DNA of 64,000 nt, taken from assembly GCA_001542995.1 (NCBI GenBank), contig LFLA01000007.1, positions 1 to 64,000 of the forward strand, in the 5' to 3' direction. Origin of the DNA: Nitrospina sp. LS_NOB (GTDB lineage Bacteria; Nitrospinota; Nitrospinia; Nitrospinales; VA-1). Below the pieces are notes generated by a model, which ran no database searches, had not been told where the DNA came from, and saw nothing but the letters and a program-made list of their open reading frames with translations. How positions within the stretch are numbered: the stretch's first letter is position 1; every line of letters begins with the position of its first letter. The translations under genes and the position numbers were made by a program. Below, piece by piece: positions 1-8,631 of the stretch.

Positions 1-343
1 GGGGCACGAGGGCTTTGGAACAATATCACGTCTTCACGGAGCCTGTGCTGAGCGAAGTCGAAGTATTCAGAATGACAGGAAACTCCAGTTTGTCATCCTT
101 GTAACAGTCAAAACCCTGTTCCACTTAGAAGCTGGTTTCGGGTTTATAGTCAGTTGATTCAAGTTCTTCAATACAAAGCAAGACATCCTGAAAAGTGCAT
201 CCAAATATCCCAAAAAGGTTGGGGATGGGATTCGCTGGAATAAACGGCATTCCATCGTTAATCCGGGTAAGATTGTATATAGTTCCCCTTTAAAAAGTGG
301 GAGTTTTTAAAGTATTGTCAGCCGGCTGCTACGCTTTTGTCGC
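1..343. other. Intergenic region, no supported gene
   Basis: No reading frame here has family features or a convincing ribosome binding site. Around 44-85 lies the phrase ctgagcgaagtcgaagt followed by a short tgacagg stretch. It resembles a dispersed intergenic motif seen in several unrelated bacterial genomes, but no second copy was found in this window. The 3' end of the minus-strand zinc-ribbon gene lies just beyond the region. Confidence 0.5.
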
Positions 344-778
344 CTACATGCCGACTTTTTCGCGGACTTCGTCCATCAGTTTGGCATCAATGGTGGTGGC
401 ACCTTTTTCCATAGCGAAGTTGATAACCGTTTTCTTGGCCATGCCGCGCACAAAAAATGGAACCCGCTGGATTCTTTTCAGAGCCTCTTCGGTCCAGATC
501 AGATCATCTTCCGGGTTTGCCTTTTGCAGTTCTTCTTTGGCTTGAGCCAGAGAAGAACCAACTGTCGCCATGGGTGCTGTGCTGACACCCGTGGCACCGC
601 CCAACTCGACACCCAGTTTGCTGACAAACTCGGTTTCAAATTTATTGGTGAGCATGGCGATGCTGTGTCCGCATTTTTTACATTTAAATTTCATGACAAG
701 ATTGGTCTTTTCCTCCGGCATGATGCCTTCGGTCTGCACTTCCATCTTGACGTCGCAAGGGATACAAAGGAATTTCAT
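344..778 (-). CDS. Zinc-ribbon / PCP-reductase-domain protein
   Basis: This is a 144-residue protein with two parts. The N-terminus carries two CxxC-type cysteine pairs (CIPC at about 5-8, CKKC at about 33-36), a probable zinc ribbon. The C-terminal 50 residues (from WTEEALKRIQ to the end) match the short PCP_red domain, named after the light-independent protochlorophyllide reductase B subunit but also common in non-photosynthetic proteins linked to Fe-S and Mrp genes. A caggag ribosome binding site lies just upstream of the ATG. It sits downstream of the Mrp ATPase gene on the same strand with a 17-base gap, so the two are probably co-transcribed and may act together in Fe-S cluster handling. 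That role is inferred. No chlorophyll-synthesis genes are nearby. Confidence 0.75.
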   Translation of the reverse strand: MKFLCIPCDVKMEVQTEGIMPEEKTNLVMKFKCKKCGHSIAMLTNKFETEFVSKLGVELGGATGVSTAPMATVGSSLAQAKEELQKANPEDDLIWTEEALKRIQRVPFFVRGMAKKTVINFAMEKGATTIDAKLMDEVREKVGM

Positions 779-795
779 TGGGTCTCCTGTTTGAA

Positions 796-1680
796 CTATT
801 TGGTGATAAAGTTTTGAATATTGTCTACGGCCTCAGCAATGGCTTTGCCCGTAACAGAATCTCTAAATGTGGAATAAAAAAGGCTTCCCGATTGGCTGGT
901 CTGCGACACACGGGTGTCAAACGGGATCTTGCCGATATAGGGAATCTCTTTTCTTTCGGTTAGTTTGTGCACGTCCTCCCCTTCAAACAATTTGCCTTCT
1001 TTATCGCAATGCGGGCAGACATAGGTGGCCATGTTCTCGATCAATCCAATGATGGGCACTCCCATCATATTGTTCTTGGTGATCGATTTGGTCACAATGT
1101 GTTGGGAAAGCGGGGAAGGGATAGTGATCTCCACAACTCCGGCCAGTTCAGGAATCAAGGAACGGATGTTGTCAATGCGGTCACTCCCCGGTGGCATGTC
1201 GATGAGAAGGTAGTCCAGTTCGCCCCAGTTGGTATCTGCCATTAGTTCGCGGGTGGCGGTGGACTCCATGATGCTGACCCAGGACGCCGTGGCGTCGTCT
1301 GCATCGGTCCACATTACTGGAGTGTCGGCACTTTTCAAAAGCATATCCATCGACATGATGCGGATTCCCTGATATCCGATACCCGGTTCCAAGCCATCGT
1401 CTTTCATATCTAGTTGAACGTCATTGCCGACTCCCAAAAGGTGGCCGATGCTGGGTCCGTTCAGGTCAGCATCGAGGATTCCAACCTTATTGCCTCGATC
1501 AGCAAGACAGGAGGCAATATTGGCCGTGATGGAACTTTTGCCGACACCGCCTTTACCGCTCATCAGCGCGACTTTATATTTGATTTTATCGAGTCGGGAT
1601 CGCAATTTTTCGCCTAATTGAACGACCTGCCCGACTATATTGGATCCGCCATCTCCTTCCAGATCCTCATATGTTTTCAT
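796..1680 (-). CDS. mrp: Mrp/NBP35-family P-loop ATPase (Fe-S carrier)
   Basis: The 294-residue protein carries a deviant Walker A motif (GKGGVGKSS, about residues 42-50), followed by the MinD/Mrp signature LDADLNGPSIG and the Walker B region LLIDMPPGSD. A later VCPHCD holds the CxxC pair used by Mrp/ApbC/NBP35 scaffolds to bind a bridging 4Fe-4S cluster. The family carries and delivers Fe-S clusters in the cytoplasm. The reading frame extends 18 codons further upstream, to 1734. I chose the ATG at 1680 because a strong aaggag lies 7 bases before it, whereas the upstream ATG has no good site. It leads a probable two-gene operon with the PCP_red-domain protein. Confidence 0.9.
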   Translation of the reverse strand: MKTYEDLEGDGGSNIVGQVVQLGEKLRSRLDKIKYKVALMSGKGGVGKSSITANIASCLADRGNKVGILDADLNGPSIGHLLGVGNDVQLDMKDDGLEPGIGYQGIRIMSMDMLLKSADTPVMWTDADDATASWVSIMESTATRELMADTNWGELDYLLIDMPPGSDRIDNIRSLIPELAGVVEITIPSPLSQHIVTKSITKNNMMGVPIIGLIENMATYVCPHCDKEGKLFEGEDVHKLTERKEIPYIGKIPFDTRVSQTSQSGSLFYSTFRDSVTGKAIAEAVDNIQNFITK

Positions 1681-1915
1681 GAAACGCTCCTTAAATATTT
1701 CGGCTTTAATGTCTATTGGAATTGAATGTTCCATCTTAAATTAAAAACCTCATGTTTTAAAGGTTTTCTTGGGTCTCCAGTCAGAAAATATTTATGCGTG
1801 AATATTTCTTTCCCCATTTGGTGGTTTTTGGTTGACCGTTGGCGTTTGTCTCATTTATCTTAGCAAGTTTAGCCCTTGCAAACGGTAAGGGTTTTTAAAC
1901 TGGGGAAAGTAAAGC

Positions 1916-4057
1916 ATGGCTTTGACGGAAGAAGACAGGCGGTTGATTGAAGAGGAAGAGAAGCTGCTTGAGGACACTTTGCAGTCGTTGTGTCAGCAGC
2001 TTCCCCTTGTTCAGGAATCGAAAATCAGTGCCAACCTGGCGGCCCGTGAATTGACCAGGCAGGTGGTCAATGAATGGAATCATGAAGAAAGGCAACCTCT
2101 AGTCTCGGATGAGGCTGTGGCCCACCGCGTTTTGGATATCCGCAAGAATAGTGACAAGGCCCTGTTCGCTCTGATCCAGGAACCTTATTTTGGCAGAGTT
2201 TGCACGAAGGAGGAAGATGGCAGTGAAGTGTCTTTCCTGATCGGGAAAAAAAGCAATATCGAGGCGGGCATCGTGGACTGGCGCAACGGTCCCATCGCAG
2301 GGTTATATTTCAACTACAAGCAGGAAGAAGAGTTTTATGAGGTCATCAACCAGAGGGAGCGGAGAGGTCACATTCAGTTGCGGCGCTCCTACCGGGTTGA
2401 GAATGGCCAGCTGGTGCAGATAGATACTTCCGAAGGAGTATTCCGCAGAAACGAAGTGGGTTGGGAGAAACTCGATGTCGAAGATGAAATTGCCGCGCAC
2501 CGATCAAGGGCTGTCCGATCGACAGAAAAACGCCTGCCGAGTATTCTTTCTTTAATCACCAAGGATCAATTTGAACTGATTACCAGCGACCCGGAACGAC
2601 CTGTCATCATTCAGGGGTCAGCGGGTTCAGGTAAAACCACCGTTGCTTTACATCGACTGGCCTGGCTTCTGCATGAAGAAAATTCGTTTGCCAAGCCGAA
2701 GAGCACCCGGGTGCTGGTTATGAACAAGTCATTGCAGATTTATGTCAGTGCCACCTTGCCGTCAATGGGTATTGAGGGCGTGCAAACCTCAACCTTCAAT
2801 AGTTGGGCGTTGTCCATCATTAGCAAAGCGGTTCGCGGACGGCCTTTTTTCAAATTTCTCAATGTTCCGTCATTTGTTGAGGAAATAAAGTTTTCTGAAG
2901 AAATCCTCAAGGCTCTTGAAGGGTGGGTGGACAAGCAATATAGATCCTTAAATGGAGAGATCGAGCGGACTTTTAAGCCATGGCCCGGACTTTTAAAATC
3001 CTGGAAGAAGGCAGAGGATACTTCCTTATTGCCTCGGCTTAAGGATTTTACCCATGAGGTTAAAGAGTCCAGCCTCCCAAAATATGACAAGGACAAATGC
3101 CTGGAGTTTCTGGAGCGTAAAAGCTTCGACCTGAGCGATTATGTTCAGGATGTTTACAACCTCATGGCGGATGCCGGGCATTTGAAAGACTATCTGTCTC
3201 CTCACCCTAAGCTGGATTCTAACCTTGAGTATCTGCAAAGGTTGACGGATAAAAACAAGGCCAGGAATAACCTGGATTATTTCGACATGGCTCTGGTTTT
3301 GCGTCTCATTCAGCTTAAAAATGGGGGGCTGCCGGATGGATCGGGTGGCGTGGTTTCCCTGGACCATCTGGTGATTGATGAGGCTCAGGATTTTGGCCCG
3401 GTTGAGTTTGCCATCATGATGTCTGCAGTCAACGATAAGCGCCAGATAACCATTGTCGGCGATGTGGCCCAGAAGATTCTGTCGGCGAGAAAATTCATCG
3501 GCTGGAACAAGGTGGTGGAAAATCTCGGAATGGAAGAGGATTCCATTATCCGCCTTGAAGTTTCTTTCCGCTGTACGGTACCGATCATGACTTTGGCGCA
3601 TAAGGTGGCAGGCGATCCGAAAAAAGTTGAGGGCAGGGCAGGCCCTGATCCGGAATGGCACAAGGCTGACGACAGGGAGAGTCTGCTGGAACATTTGGTG
3701 AATTGGAGTAACCGTCTGGTCCAGGCCGACCCCTATAAACTCATCGCTATCATTTGCCGCTATCCAAAACAGGCCATGGAATTAAAAGAGGAACTGGAAG
3801 AGTTTTTATCCGGAGAAGTTCGTCTGGGGCACCGCGACCAATTTTCTTTTGAGCCCGGTATCCTGGTGACAAATATTCATCAGGTCAAAGGTCTGGAGTT
3901 CGATTCTGTCGCCATGATAGAACCCGATGAAGAAAATTATCCTGTTAGGAGGGAAGAAAGCAGGAACATGGTTTATGTGGGAATCACCCGAACTCAGGAT
4001 GACCTGCTCTTGACAACCGTTAAACCTTTTTCAAGGGTATTTTTTTATAACCAGTAG
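1916..4057 (+). CDS. HelD/UvrD-like superfamily I helicase
   Basis: This is a 713-residue cytosolic protein. After a charged coiled N-terminus of about 200 residues comes an SF1 helicase core: Walker A GSAGSGKT at 234-241, Walker B IDEAQD at 487-492, motif IV-like SFRCTVPI, motif V HQVKGLEFD, and motif VI YVGITRTQDD near the C-terminus. The coiled N-terminus and the split core (a long insert between motifs I and II) resemble HelD-type RNA-polymerase recycling ATPases more than repair UvrD, but the distinction is inferred. It is preceded by 235 non-coding bases and lies on the opposite strand to mrp, so it has its own promoter. No partner nuclease is nearby. An antisense 222-codon open frame at 3026-3694 is a shadow. 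Confidence 0.8.
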   Translation: MALTEEDRRLIEEEEKLLEDTLQSLCQQLPLVQESKISANLAARELTRQVVNEWNHEERQPLVSDEAVAHRVLDIRKNSDKALFALIQEPYFGRVCTKEEDGSEVSFLIGKKSNIEAGIVDWRNGPIAGLYFNYKQEEEFYEVINQRERRGHIQLRRSYRVENGQLVQIDTSEGVFRRNEVGWEKLDVEDEIAAHRSRAVRSTEKRLPSILSLITKDQFELITSDPERPVIIQGSAGSGKTTVALHRLAWLLHEENSFAKPKSTRVLVMNKSLQIYVSATLPSMGIEGVQTSTFNSWALSIISKAVRGRPFFKFLNVPSFVEEIKFSEEILKALEGWVDKQYRSLNGEIERTFKPWPGLLKSWKKAEDTSLLPRLKDFTHEVKESSLPKYDKDKCLEFLERKSFDLSDYVQDVYNLMADAGHLKDYLSPHPKLDSNLEYLQRLTDKNKARNNLDYFDMALVLRLIQLKNGGLPDGSGGVVSLDHLVIDEAQDFGPVEFAIMMSAVNDKRQITIVGDVAQKILSARKFIGWNKVVENLGMEEDSIIRLEVSFRCTVPIMTLAHKVAGDPKKVEGRAGPDPEWHKADDRESLLEHLVNWSNRLVQADPYKLIAIICRYPKQAMELKEELEEFLSGEVRLGHRDQFSFEPGILVTNIHQVKGLEFDSVAMIEPDEENYPVRREESRNMVYVGITRTQDDLLLTTVKPFSRVFFYNQ

Positions 4058-4094
4058 TAATACAAGGAAAATTTAAAAGTTTTATGATATGTTG

Positions 4095-4303
4095 CGAAAC
4101 CCGGTGGAGGGGTTATATTACCCAGTAAGGGATTTGAGACCAACCTTTAACCAGGAGGTTTTTATAGGAGCTGAGAATCCACCTAAAGAATTGAGTAGAA
4201 CAAACACGAAAGTTCGCATATAAATGTGAACGGACCCGCGTTGTCCAGAAAGCGGGCCAATAAAAAGAGGAAAATACGCGTTGACGAGCTCAACGCGTTT
4301 TTC
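4095..4303 (+). ncRNA. Candidate structured RNA or leader upstream of truA
   Basis: The 266-base gap between the helicase and truA holds an ordered series of hairpins: aaccc/gggtt at 4098-4114, an 8-bp stem gttcgcat/atgtgaac at 4212-4231 (one G-U), cccgc/gcggg at 4235-4256, and then a perfect intrinsic terminator at 4276-4302. A TATGAT -10-like hexamer at 4083-4088 would start a transcript of about 210 nt near 4095. I could not match it to a known family: there is no 4.5S, tmRNA, RNase P, T-box or common riboswitch consensus, and 6S RNA fits only in length. It could be a small RNA or an attenuator for truA. Confidence 0.35.
4271..4303 (+). terminator. Rho-independent terminator before truA
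   Basis: A perfect 9-bp stem (acgcgttga / tcaacgcgt, 4276-4298) encloses the 5-base loop cgagc. An A-rich stretch precedes it and a run of five T follows. It ends 20 bases before the truA start, so it either terminates the preceding transcript or regulates read-through into truA. Confidence 0.8.
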
Positions 4304-4323
4304 ATTTTTAGGCATAGGGTGGA

Positions 4324-5061
4324 ATGAAAAAAAAATATCTTCTCATCGTGGAGTACGAAGGCACCGCCTACCACGGCTGGCAGGTGCAAAAAAACGGTAT
4401 CTCCATCCAGGAAGTGCTGGAAAAAGCCCTGAGTAAAATCACCAATACTCCGACAACTGTATTAAGTTCCGGTCGAACAGATGCGGGAGTGCATGCCGAA
4501 GGGATGCCTGCCCATTTTGTGACCGAATCTAAAATGAAACCTTCCGAATTTCAGTTGGCCTTGAACAGTTTACTGCCACACGACATCACAATTAGGGAAG
4601 TGCGCAGGGTCAAGATGGCCTTCAATGCCCGCAGCTCTGCCAGGCGCAAACTTTACCGTTACACGATTTTAAATCGGGATTACCCTTCTGCCCTCAACTT
4701 CCGCCGCTCCTGGTTCATCCCCCATGAACTGGATGTCCCTGCCATGCGCCGAGCCGCTAAATATCTGCAAGGGATGCACGACTTCACTTCGTTTCAGGCC
4801 GGGAACTGCAATGTGAAATCCCCGGTGCGGTGCATGGACCGTGTTGAAATTATCAAGCAGGACGGTTTTTTGATCCTTGAATTTGAAGGCAAGGGGTTTC
4901 TCAAGCATATGGTGCGCAACTTTGTAGGAACTCTGGTGTATGTAGGACGAAAAAAATTCCCTGCAAGACAAGTGAAAAGCATCCTTGAAGCCCGCAACCG
5001 AAAAGTAGCGGGTCCCACCGCTCCGTCCCACGGCCTTTGTCTTATAAAGGTGGAGTATTAG
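4324..5061 (+). CDS. truA: tRNA pseudouridine(38-40) synthase TruA
   Basis: The 245-residue protein matches the usual TruA length. The signature GRTDAGVHAEG (about 50-60) contains the catalytic aspartate, D53. The N-terminal strand YEGTAYHGWQ and the C-terminal GKGFLKHMVRN segment are also typical. TruA converts uridines 38, 39 and 40 of the tRNA anticodon arm to pseudouridine. The ATG at 4324 follows a gggtgga site. It stands alone: an intrinsic terminator lies 20 bases upstream, another follows its stop, and a gene of opposite orientation comes next. Confidence 0.96.
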   Translation: MKKKYLLIVEYEGTAYHGWQVQKNGISIQEVLEKALSKITNTPTTVLSSGRTDAGVHAEGMPAHFVTESKMKPSEFQLALNSLLPHDITIREVRRVKMAFNARSSARRKLYRYTILNRDYPSALNFRRSWFIPHELDVPAMRRAAKYLQGMHDFTSFQAGNCNVKSPVRCMDRVEIIKQDGFLILEFEGKGFLKHMVRNFVGTLVYVGRKKFPARQVKSILEARNRKVAGPTAPSHGLCLIKVEY

Positions 5062-5076
5062 ATTCTTTTATTGCCC

Positions 5077-5103
5077 CCAGCGGTTCGCTGGACAGTTTTT
5101 TTA
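5077..5103 (+). terminator. Rho-independent terminator after truA
   Basis: A perfect 6-bp stem ccagcg/cgctgg with loop gtt (5077-5091) is followed by acag and a run of seven T. It lies between the convergent truA and glycosyltransferase genes, and its T tract overlaps the last bases of the latter's stop region. The flanking gcccccagcg resembles part of the dispersed GC-rich repeats elsewhere in the window. Confidence 0.8.
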
Positions 5104-5862
5104 GGTCTCTAATCTTTTACCGTTGGGATTGAAGATTTTGAAATGTCCCATGCCGCGTTTGGCCATGGCATATTTCACAGCGGTTTGCATCACTCCCATA
5201 CCATAGGTCACGCTGCGACGAAAGCTGATGGATGAGGCATCGTCAAAATAAAGCGCCGGGCAGGATACTTCCCCCACATCAAAACCAAAATACAGGGTCT
5301 GGCAAAGCATCTGGTTGTCGAATACGAAATCATCGGAGTTTTCCAGCAAGGGTATGGTCTCCAGCACTTTTCGGCTGAAGGCTCGGTATCCGGTGTGATA
5401 TTCGGAAAGTTTTTGCTGGATGAGCAGGTTCTCGGCCAGAGTTAAAACACGGTTTGAAACATATTTATAAACAGGCATTCCGCCCATCATGGCTTTGTTG
5501 CCCAAAATTCTTGAGCCGATCATGGCGTCAAAAATTCCTTCGGCTATCATAGATGCCATGGGAGTAATGAGCCTGGGTATATATTGGTAGTCGGGGTGCA
5601 ACATGATAACAATGTCGGCGCCACTATCCAGCGCCGCCTGGTAACAGGTTTTCTGGTTGGCCCCGTATCCCCTGTTTCTGGTGTGTACAAGGGTTTTGAT
5701 CCCCACTTCCCGGGATAGCCTGACCGTTTCATCCTGGCTGGCGTCATCCGCGAGAATGACACCATCGACAATATCTTTGGGGATTTCGTCGTAAGTTTTT
5801 TTGAGAGTTTTTTCGGCGTTGTAAGCCGACATGATTACGCAGATGCGTTTGCCATTTAGCAT
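5101..5862 (-). CDS. Family 2 glycosyltransferase (dolichol-P-mannose synthase type)
   Basis: The 253-residue GT-A fold protein has the N-terminal nucleotide-binding strand CVIMSAYNAEKT, an ADDASQDET acidic motif (about 38-46), a MLHPDYQY metal-binding stretch (about 87-94) and the TGYRAFSRKVL segment of DPM1/WcaA-like enzymes. It has no C-terminal membrane helices, so it is a soluble or peripheral enzyme that probably transfers a sugar from an NDP-sugar to a polyprenyl-phosphate or a cell-surface glycan; the substrate cannot be read from the sequence. The gene is monocistronic and convergent with truA. The ribosome binding site is weak. Confidence 0.85.
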   Translation of the reverse strand: MLNGKRICVIMSAYNAEKTLKKTYDEIPKDIVDGVILADDASQDETVRLSREVGIKTLVHTRNRGYGANQKTCYQAALDSGADIVIMLHPDYQYIPRLITPMASMIAEGIFDAMIGSRILGNKAMMGGMPVYKYVSNRVLTLAENLLIQQKLSEYHTGYRAFSRKVLETIPLLENSDDFVFDNQMLCQTLYFGFDVGEVSCPALYFDDASSISFRRSVTYGMGVMQTAVKYAMAKRGMGHFKIFNPNGKRLET

Positions 5863-6022
5863 AGGCTTGCTGGGTATGATCGGTTGATTCAGAGTTTCGT
5901 CAAGCGTGTATGATAATGTAAAAATAAATATTTACAACGAAATTTATGCCCGTATACTTGCGAAAATTCATATTACGAATCTGGGCAGATTTTAATTAGT
6001 CTAAGGAAGTTTTAAATTTATT

Positions 6023-7117
6023 ATGAAAACTGAATTCAATATTACAGTATTTCCCGGTGATGGAATTGGTCCGGAAGTGATACAGGAAGCGTTGAAAACT
6101 CTGAAGATCATCGAGTCCAAACTGGGTTTAAAGATGAATATCAATGAGGCGCCGGTAGGAGGCGCGGGTTATGAAGCTACCGGTCACCCTTTGCCGGAAG
6201 CATCCCTGAAAGCGGCGCAAAATGCCGATGCAATATTGTTAGGTGCGGTCGGCGGCCCTAAGTGGGAGAATATTGACTTTTCCCTCAGACCAGAACGTGC
6301 CTTGTTGGGACTTCGGTCCAGCTTGGGGCTTTATGCCAATCTTCGTCCGGCGCGTATCTTTCCGGCTTTGGTTGATGCGTCCACGCTGAAGCGTGAAGTG
6401 ATCGAAGGTTTGGATCTTCTTGTAGTGCGTGAGTTGACCGGCGGGATTTATTTTGGCCAGCCGCGCGGGGTCGATACGCTTGCAGATGGTACCCGTCGTG
6501 GATTCAACACCCTGGTTTATACCGAGCCGGAAATTGAGCGCATCGCCCGTATCGCCTTTGATGTGGCCCGCAAGCGTAACAAATCTGTTTGCTCGGTGGA
6601 TAAGGCTAACGTGTTGGAGTCGACCGGTTTCTGGCGCGAGGTGGTGACCAACCTGCATTCCGATTATTCAGATGTGAACCTTTCGCATATGTATGTGGAT
6701 AACTGCGCCATGCAATTGGTGAGAAACCCCAAACAATTTGATGTCATCCTGACGACCAATATGTTCGGTGATATTTTAAGTGATGAGGCATCCATGCTCA
6801 CCGGATCAATAGGTATGTTGCCATCTGCAAGTCTTGGTGAAAAATATGCCATGTATGAACCTATACATGGCAGTGCGCCGGATATTGCAGGTCAGGAGTT
6901 AGCCAATCCGCTGGCTACAATTTTATCCGTAGGCATGATGTTCAAGTATTCTCTGGAGAATGAGGAGCCGAATATTTGGATAGAACAAGCGGTTGAAGCG
7001 GTGTTGGCCAAAGGGGTCCGCACCCGAGACATCATGTCTACGGGCATGAAAGAGGTGGGAACCCAGGCAATGGGTGATCTGATTGCTGAAGAGCTGGAGA
7101 AAAAGAATGCTGGCTAA
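6023..7117 (+). CDS. leuB: 3-isopropylmalate dehydrogenase
   Basis: The 364-residue enzyme of the isocitrate/isopropylmalate dehydrogenase family catalyses oxidative decarboxylation of 3-isopropylmalate in leucine synthesis, using NAD and Mg or Mn. It shows [10 protein letters not shown] at the N-terminus, the substrate-loop arginines in [10 protein letters not shown] and [20 protein letters not shown], and the metal-binding [15 protein letters not shown] single aaggaag site lies about 12 bases before the ATG. Its stop overlaps the start of asd by 11 bases, so leucine and aspartate-family synthesis genes are translationally coupled here. No other leu genes are in the window. Confidence 0.96.
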   Translation: MKTEFNITVFPGDGIGPEVIQEALKTLKIIESKLGLKMNINEAPVGGAGYEATGHPLPEASLKAAQNADAILLGAVGGPKWENIDFSLRPERALLGLRSSLGLYANLRPARIFPALVDASTLKREVIEGLDLLVVRELTGGIYFGQPRGVDTLADGTRRGFNTLVYTEPEIERIARIAFDVARKRNKSVCSVDKANVLESTGFWREVVTNLHSDYSDVNLSHMYVDNCAMQLVRNPKQFDVILTTNMFGDILSDEASMLTGSIGMLPSASLGEKYAMYEPIHGSAPDIAGQELANPLATILSVGMMFKYSLENEEPNIWIEQAVEAVLAKGVRTRDIMSTGMKEVGTQAMGDLIAEELEKKNAG

Positions 7118-8126
7118 GAAGAAACTATACAATGTCGCGGTAGCTGGCGCTACCGGTGCGGTAGGAAGAAAAATGCTCGAAATTCTTGCAGAGCGGGACT
7201 TCCCTGTCGCTGACCTGAAGGTTCTGGCATCGGCCAAATCGGCGGGGCAAACCCTTACCTTCAAAGGAAACCCTGTCACCGTTGAAGAGTTGAGCGAAAA
7301 TTCGTTTGCAGGGGTAGATATCGCCCTGTTTTCGGCAGGAGCCAGTGTGAGCCGTCAGTTTGCCCCTTTTGCCGTGAAGTCCGGTTGCATCGTGATTGAT
7401 AACAGCAGTGCGTTTCGTATGGAACCAGGTATCCCGCTGGTGGTGCCGGAGGTGAATCCGGAAGCAATTGGCTCTGACCCTGGTATCATTGCCAATCCCA
7501 ATTGTTCGACCATTCAAATGGTGGTGGTGTTAAAGCCGATCCATGACAAATTTAAAATTAAACGGGTTGTGGTTTCCACTTATCAGTCTGTTTCCGGTTC
7601 CGGTCAAAAGGCTATAGAAGAACTGCGAACCCAGACTAAAAACCTGCTGGACGGCAAACCATCTAAACCTGATGTATATCCACATCAAATAGCATTTAAC
7701 TGTTTGCCACACATAGATGTTTTTTTAGATAATGGCTACACCAAGGAAGAGATGAAGATGGTGGATGAGACTCGAAAGATTCTCGGTGATGCATCGATTC
7801 AGGTCTCACCCACCACGGTTCGAGTGCCGGTATTTTATAGTCATTCTGAATCCGTGAATGTGGAAACCGAGGAACCTATCAGTGCTGTGGATGTTAAGAA
7901 AATATTGTCAGGACAACCTGGCATTCGAGTGGTTGATAATCCTGAGACCAACGAATACCCGTTGGCGATTGATGGGACTGGCAGGGATGAGGTGTTTGTG
8001 GGCCGAATTCGCGATGATATTTCCTGCAAGAATGCCATCAACTTCTGGGTGGTGTCCGACAACTTGCGCAAGGGGGCGGCGCTCAATGCTGTTCAAATTG
8101 CAGAATGGCTGATTCAAAAAGCCTAG
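7107..8126 (+). CDS. asd: Aspartate-semialdehyde dehydrogenase
   Basis: The 339-residue enzyme reduces aspartyl-4-phosphate to aspartate semialdehyde with NADPH, feeding lysine, diaminopimelate, threonine and methionine synthesis. It has the Rossmann motif GATGAVG (14-20), the catalytic cysteine in NPNCST (C133), and the [15 protein letters not shown] substrate segment. The frame is open for 8 more codons upstream (to 7083). I chose 7107 because ctggagaaaaag lies directly before it and [12 protein letters not shown] matches the family N-terminus. It overlaps leuB by 11 bases. Confidence 0.96.
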   Translation: MLAKKKLYNVAVAGATGAVGRKMLEILAERDFPVADLKVLASAKSAGQTLTFKGNPVTVEELSENSFAGVDIALFSAGASVSRQFAPFAVKSGCIVIDNSSAFRMEPGIPLVVPEVNPEAIGSDPGIIANPNCSTIQMVVVLKPIHDKFKIKRVVVSTYQSVSGSGQKAIEELRTQTKNLLDGKPSKPDVYPHQIAFNCLPHIDVFLDNGYTKEEMKMVDETRKILGDASIQVSPTTVRVPVFYSHSESVNVETEEPISAVDVKKILSGQPGIRVVDNPETNEYPLAIDGTGRDEVFVGRIRDDISCKNAINFWVVSDNLRKGAALNAVQIAEWLIQKA

Positions 8127-8216
8127 CGGCTTAGGTCGAGGCAACTCTTTGCCAGCAAACAGGACTTTTTCCTGGTGGCCACTTTGGAGTCCAGCGTCAC
8201 GATGGCGCCGAGTGGC
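8127..8216 (+). other. Hairpin-rich intergenic segment after asd
   Basis: Three inverted repeats follow the asd stop: ggcaa/ttgcc, cagga/tcctg with a T-rich loop, and gccact/agtggc enclosing ggcgcc. None has a T tract of terminator type. The segment ends exactly where a consensus promoter begins. It may be a terminator or attenuator remnant, or a degraded copy of the window's dispersed repeats. No gene is seen. Confidence 0.35.
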
Positions 8217-8245
8217 TTGACATTTATTGCCCATAAGTATATAAA
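8217..8245 (+). promoter_or_regulatory. Consensus sigma-70 promoter
   Basis: A perfect -35 hexamer TTGACA (8217-8222) is followed by a 17-base spacer and TATAAA (8240-8245). Transcription would start near 8252 and give a leader of about 60 bases to the ATG at 8312. It is the best promoter match I found in the window, yet it drives a frameshifted small gene. Confidence 0.75.
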
Positions 8246-8311
8246 ACATAGTACCTTATGGTATTTGGCTCTTTGCCAAAAAACATTCCTCTTTGATACA
8301 GGACTTTTGTT

Positions 8312-8562
8312 ATGGCTGAAGATTTCAAACCTGAGACTCCGCAGATGCAGAATCAAAAATTGATCTGCTGAACAGTAAAATCAACACACTTGGTGAGGTG
8401 GAAAAACGATTGAGCTCACTGAACTTGTTGGCGGAGGATGTGAATATCAAGGTTCAAAACCTCAAGAAAGAGGAAGCTGTAATCAGCAAGGCTGGAGAAC
8501 ATATCTCGGAGTTGAAATTTTTGTTGGGCGAAGTAGAAAGAAAAAGAGAGGACTCGGCTTAG
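8312..8562 (+). pseudogene. Small coiled-coil protein gene with one frameshift
   Basis: The ATG at 8312 has a caggac site 8-9 bases upstream and a consensus promoter before it, but its frame stops at 8369-8371 after 19 codons. A second frame, open from 8335 to the TAG at 8560-8562, encodes a charged heptad-rich helix (for example LLNSKINTLGEVEKRL, then LKFLLGEVERKRED) with no start codon of its own. Adding one A to the A5 run at 8355-8359 joins the frames into a protein of about 83 residues. The alternatives are a sequencing error, recent inactivation, or programmed slippage at the A run. The product family is not recognised. Confidence 0.6.
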
Positions 8563-8595
8563 CCGGGTTGAACCAACGGGTCAGAAACCAATGAT

Positions 8596-8631
8596 CTCTC
8601 CCTTATAGTGGAGAGTGGGTTATAATTTTTT
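8596..8631 (+). terminator. Possible weak terminator before mtnP
   Basis: A 6-bp stem ctctcc/ggagag with an 8-base loop (8596-8615) is followed, after a 9-base gap, by a run of T (8625-8631). The gap makes it a weak candidate. It would end the short coiled-coil transcript before the mtnP operon. Confidence 0.4.

Noticed and set aside
3026-3694. Long open frame (222 codons) antisense to the helicase gene
   Set aside because: It is a reverse-frame shadow of the helicase core. It has no ribosome binding site, no family features, and a histidine- and arginine-rich composition typical of such shadows.
4095-4270. Assignment of the truA-upstream RNA to 6S RNA
   Set aside because: The length fits, but the 5' and 3' ends do not pair and the central bubble pattern is not apparent.
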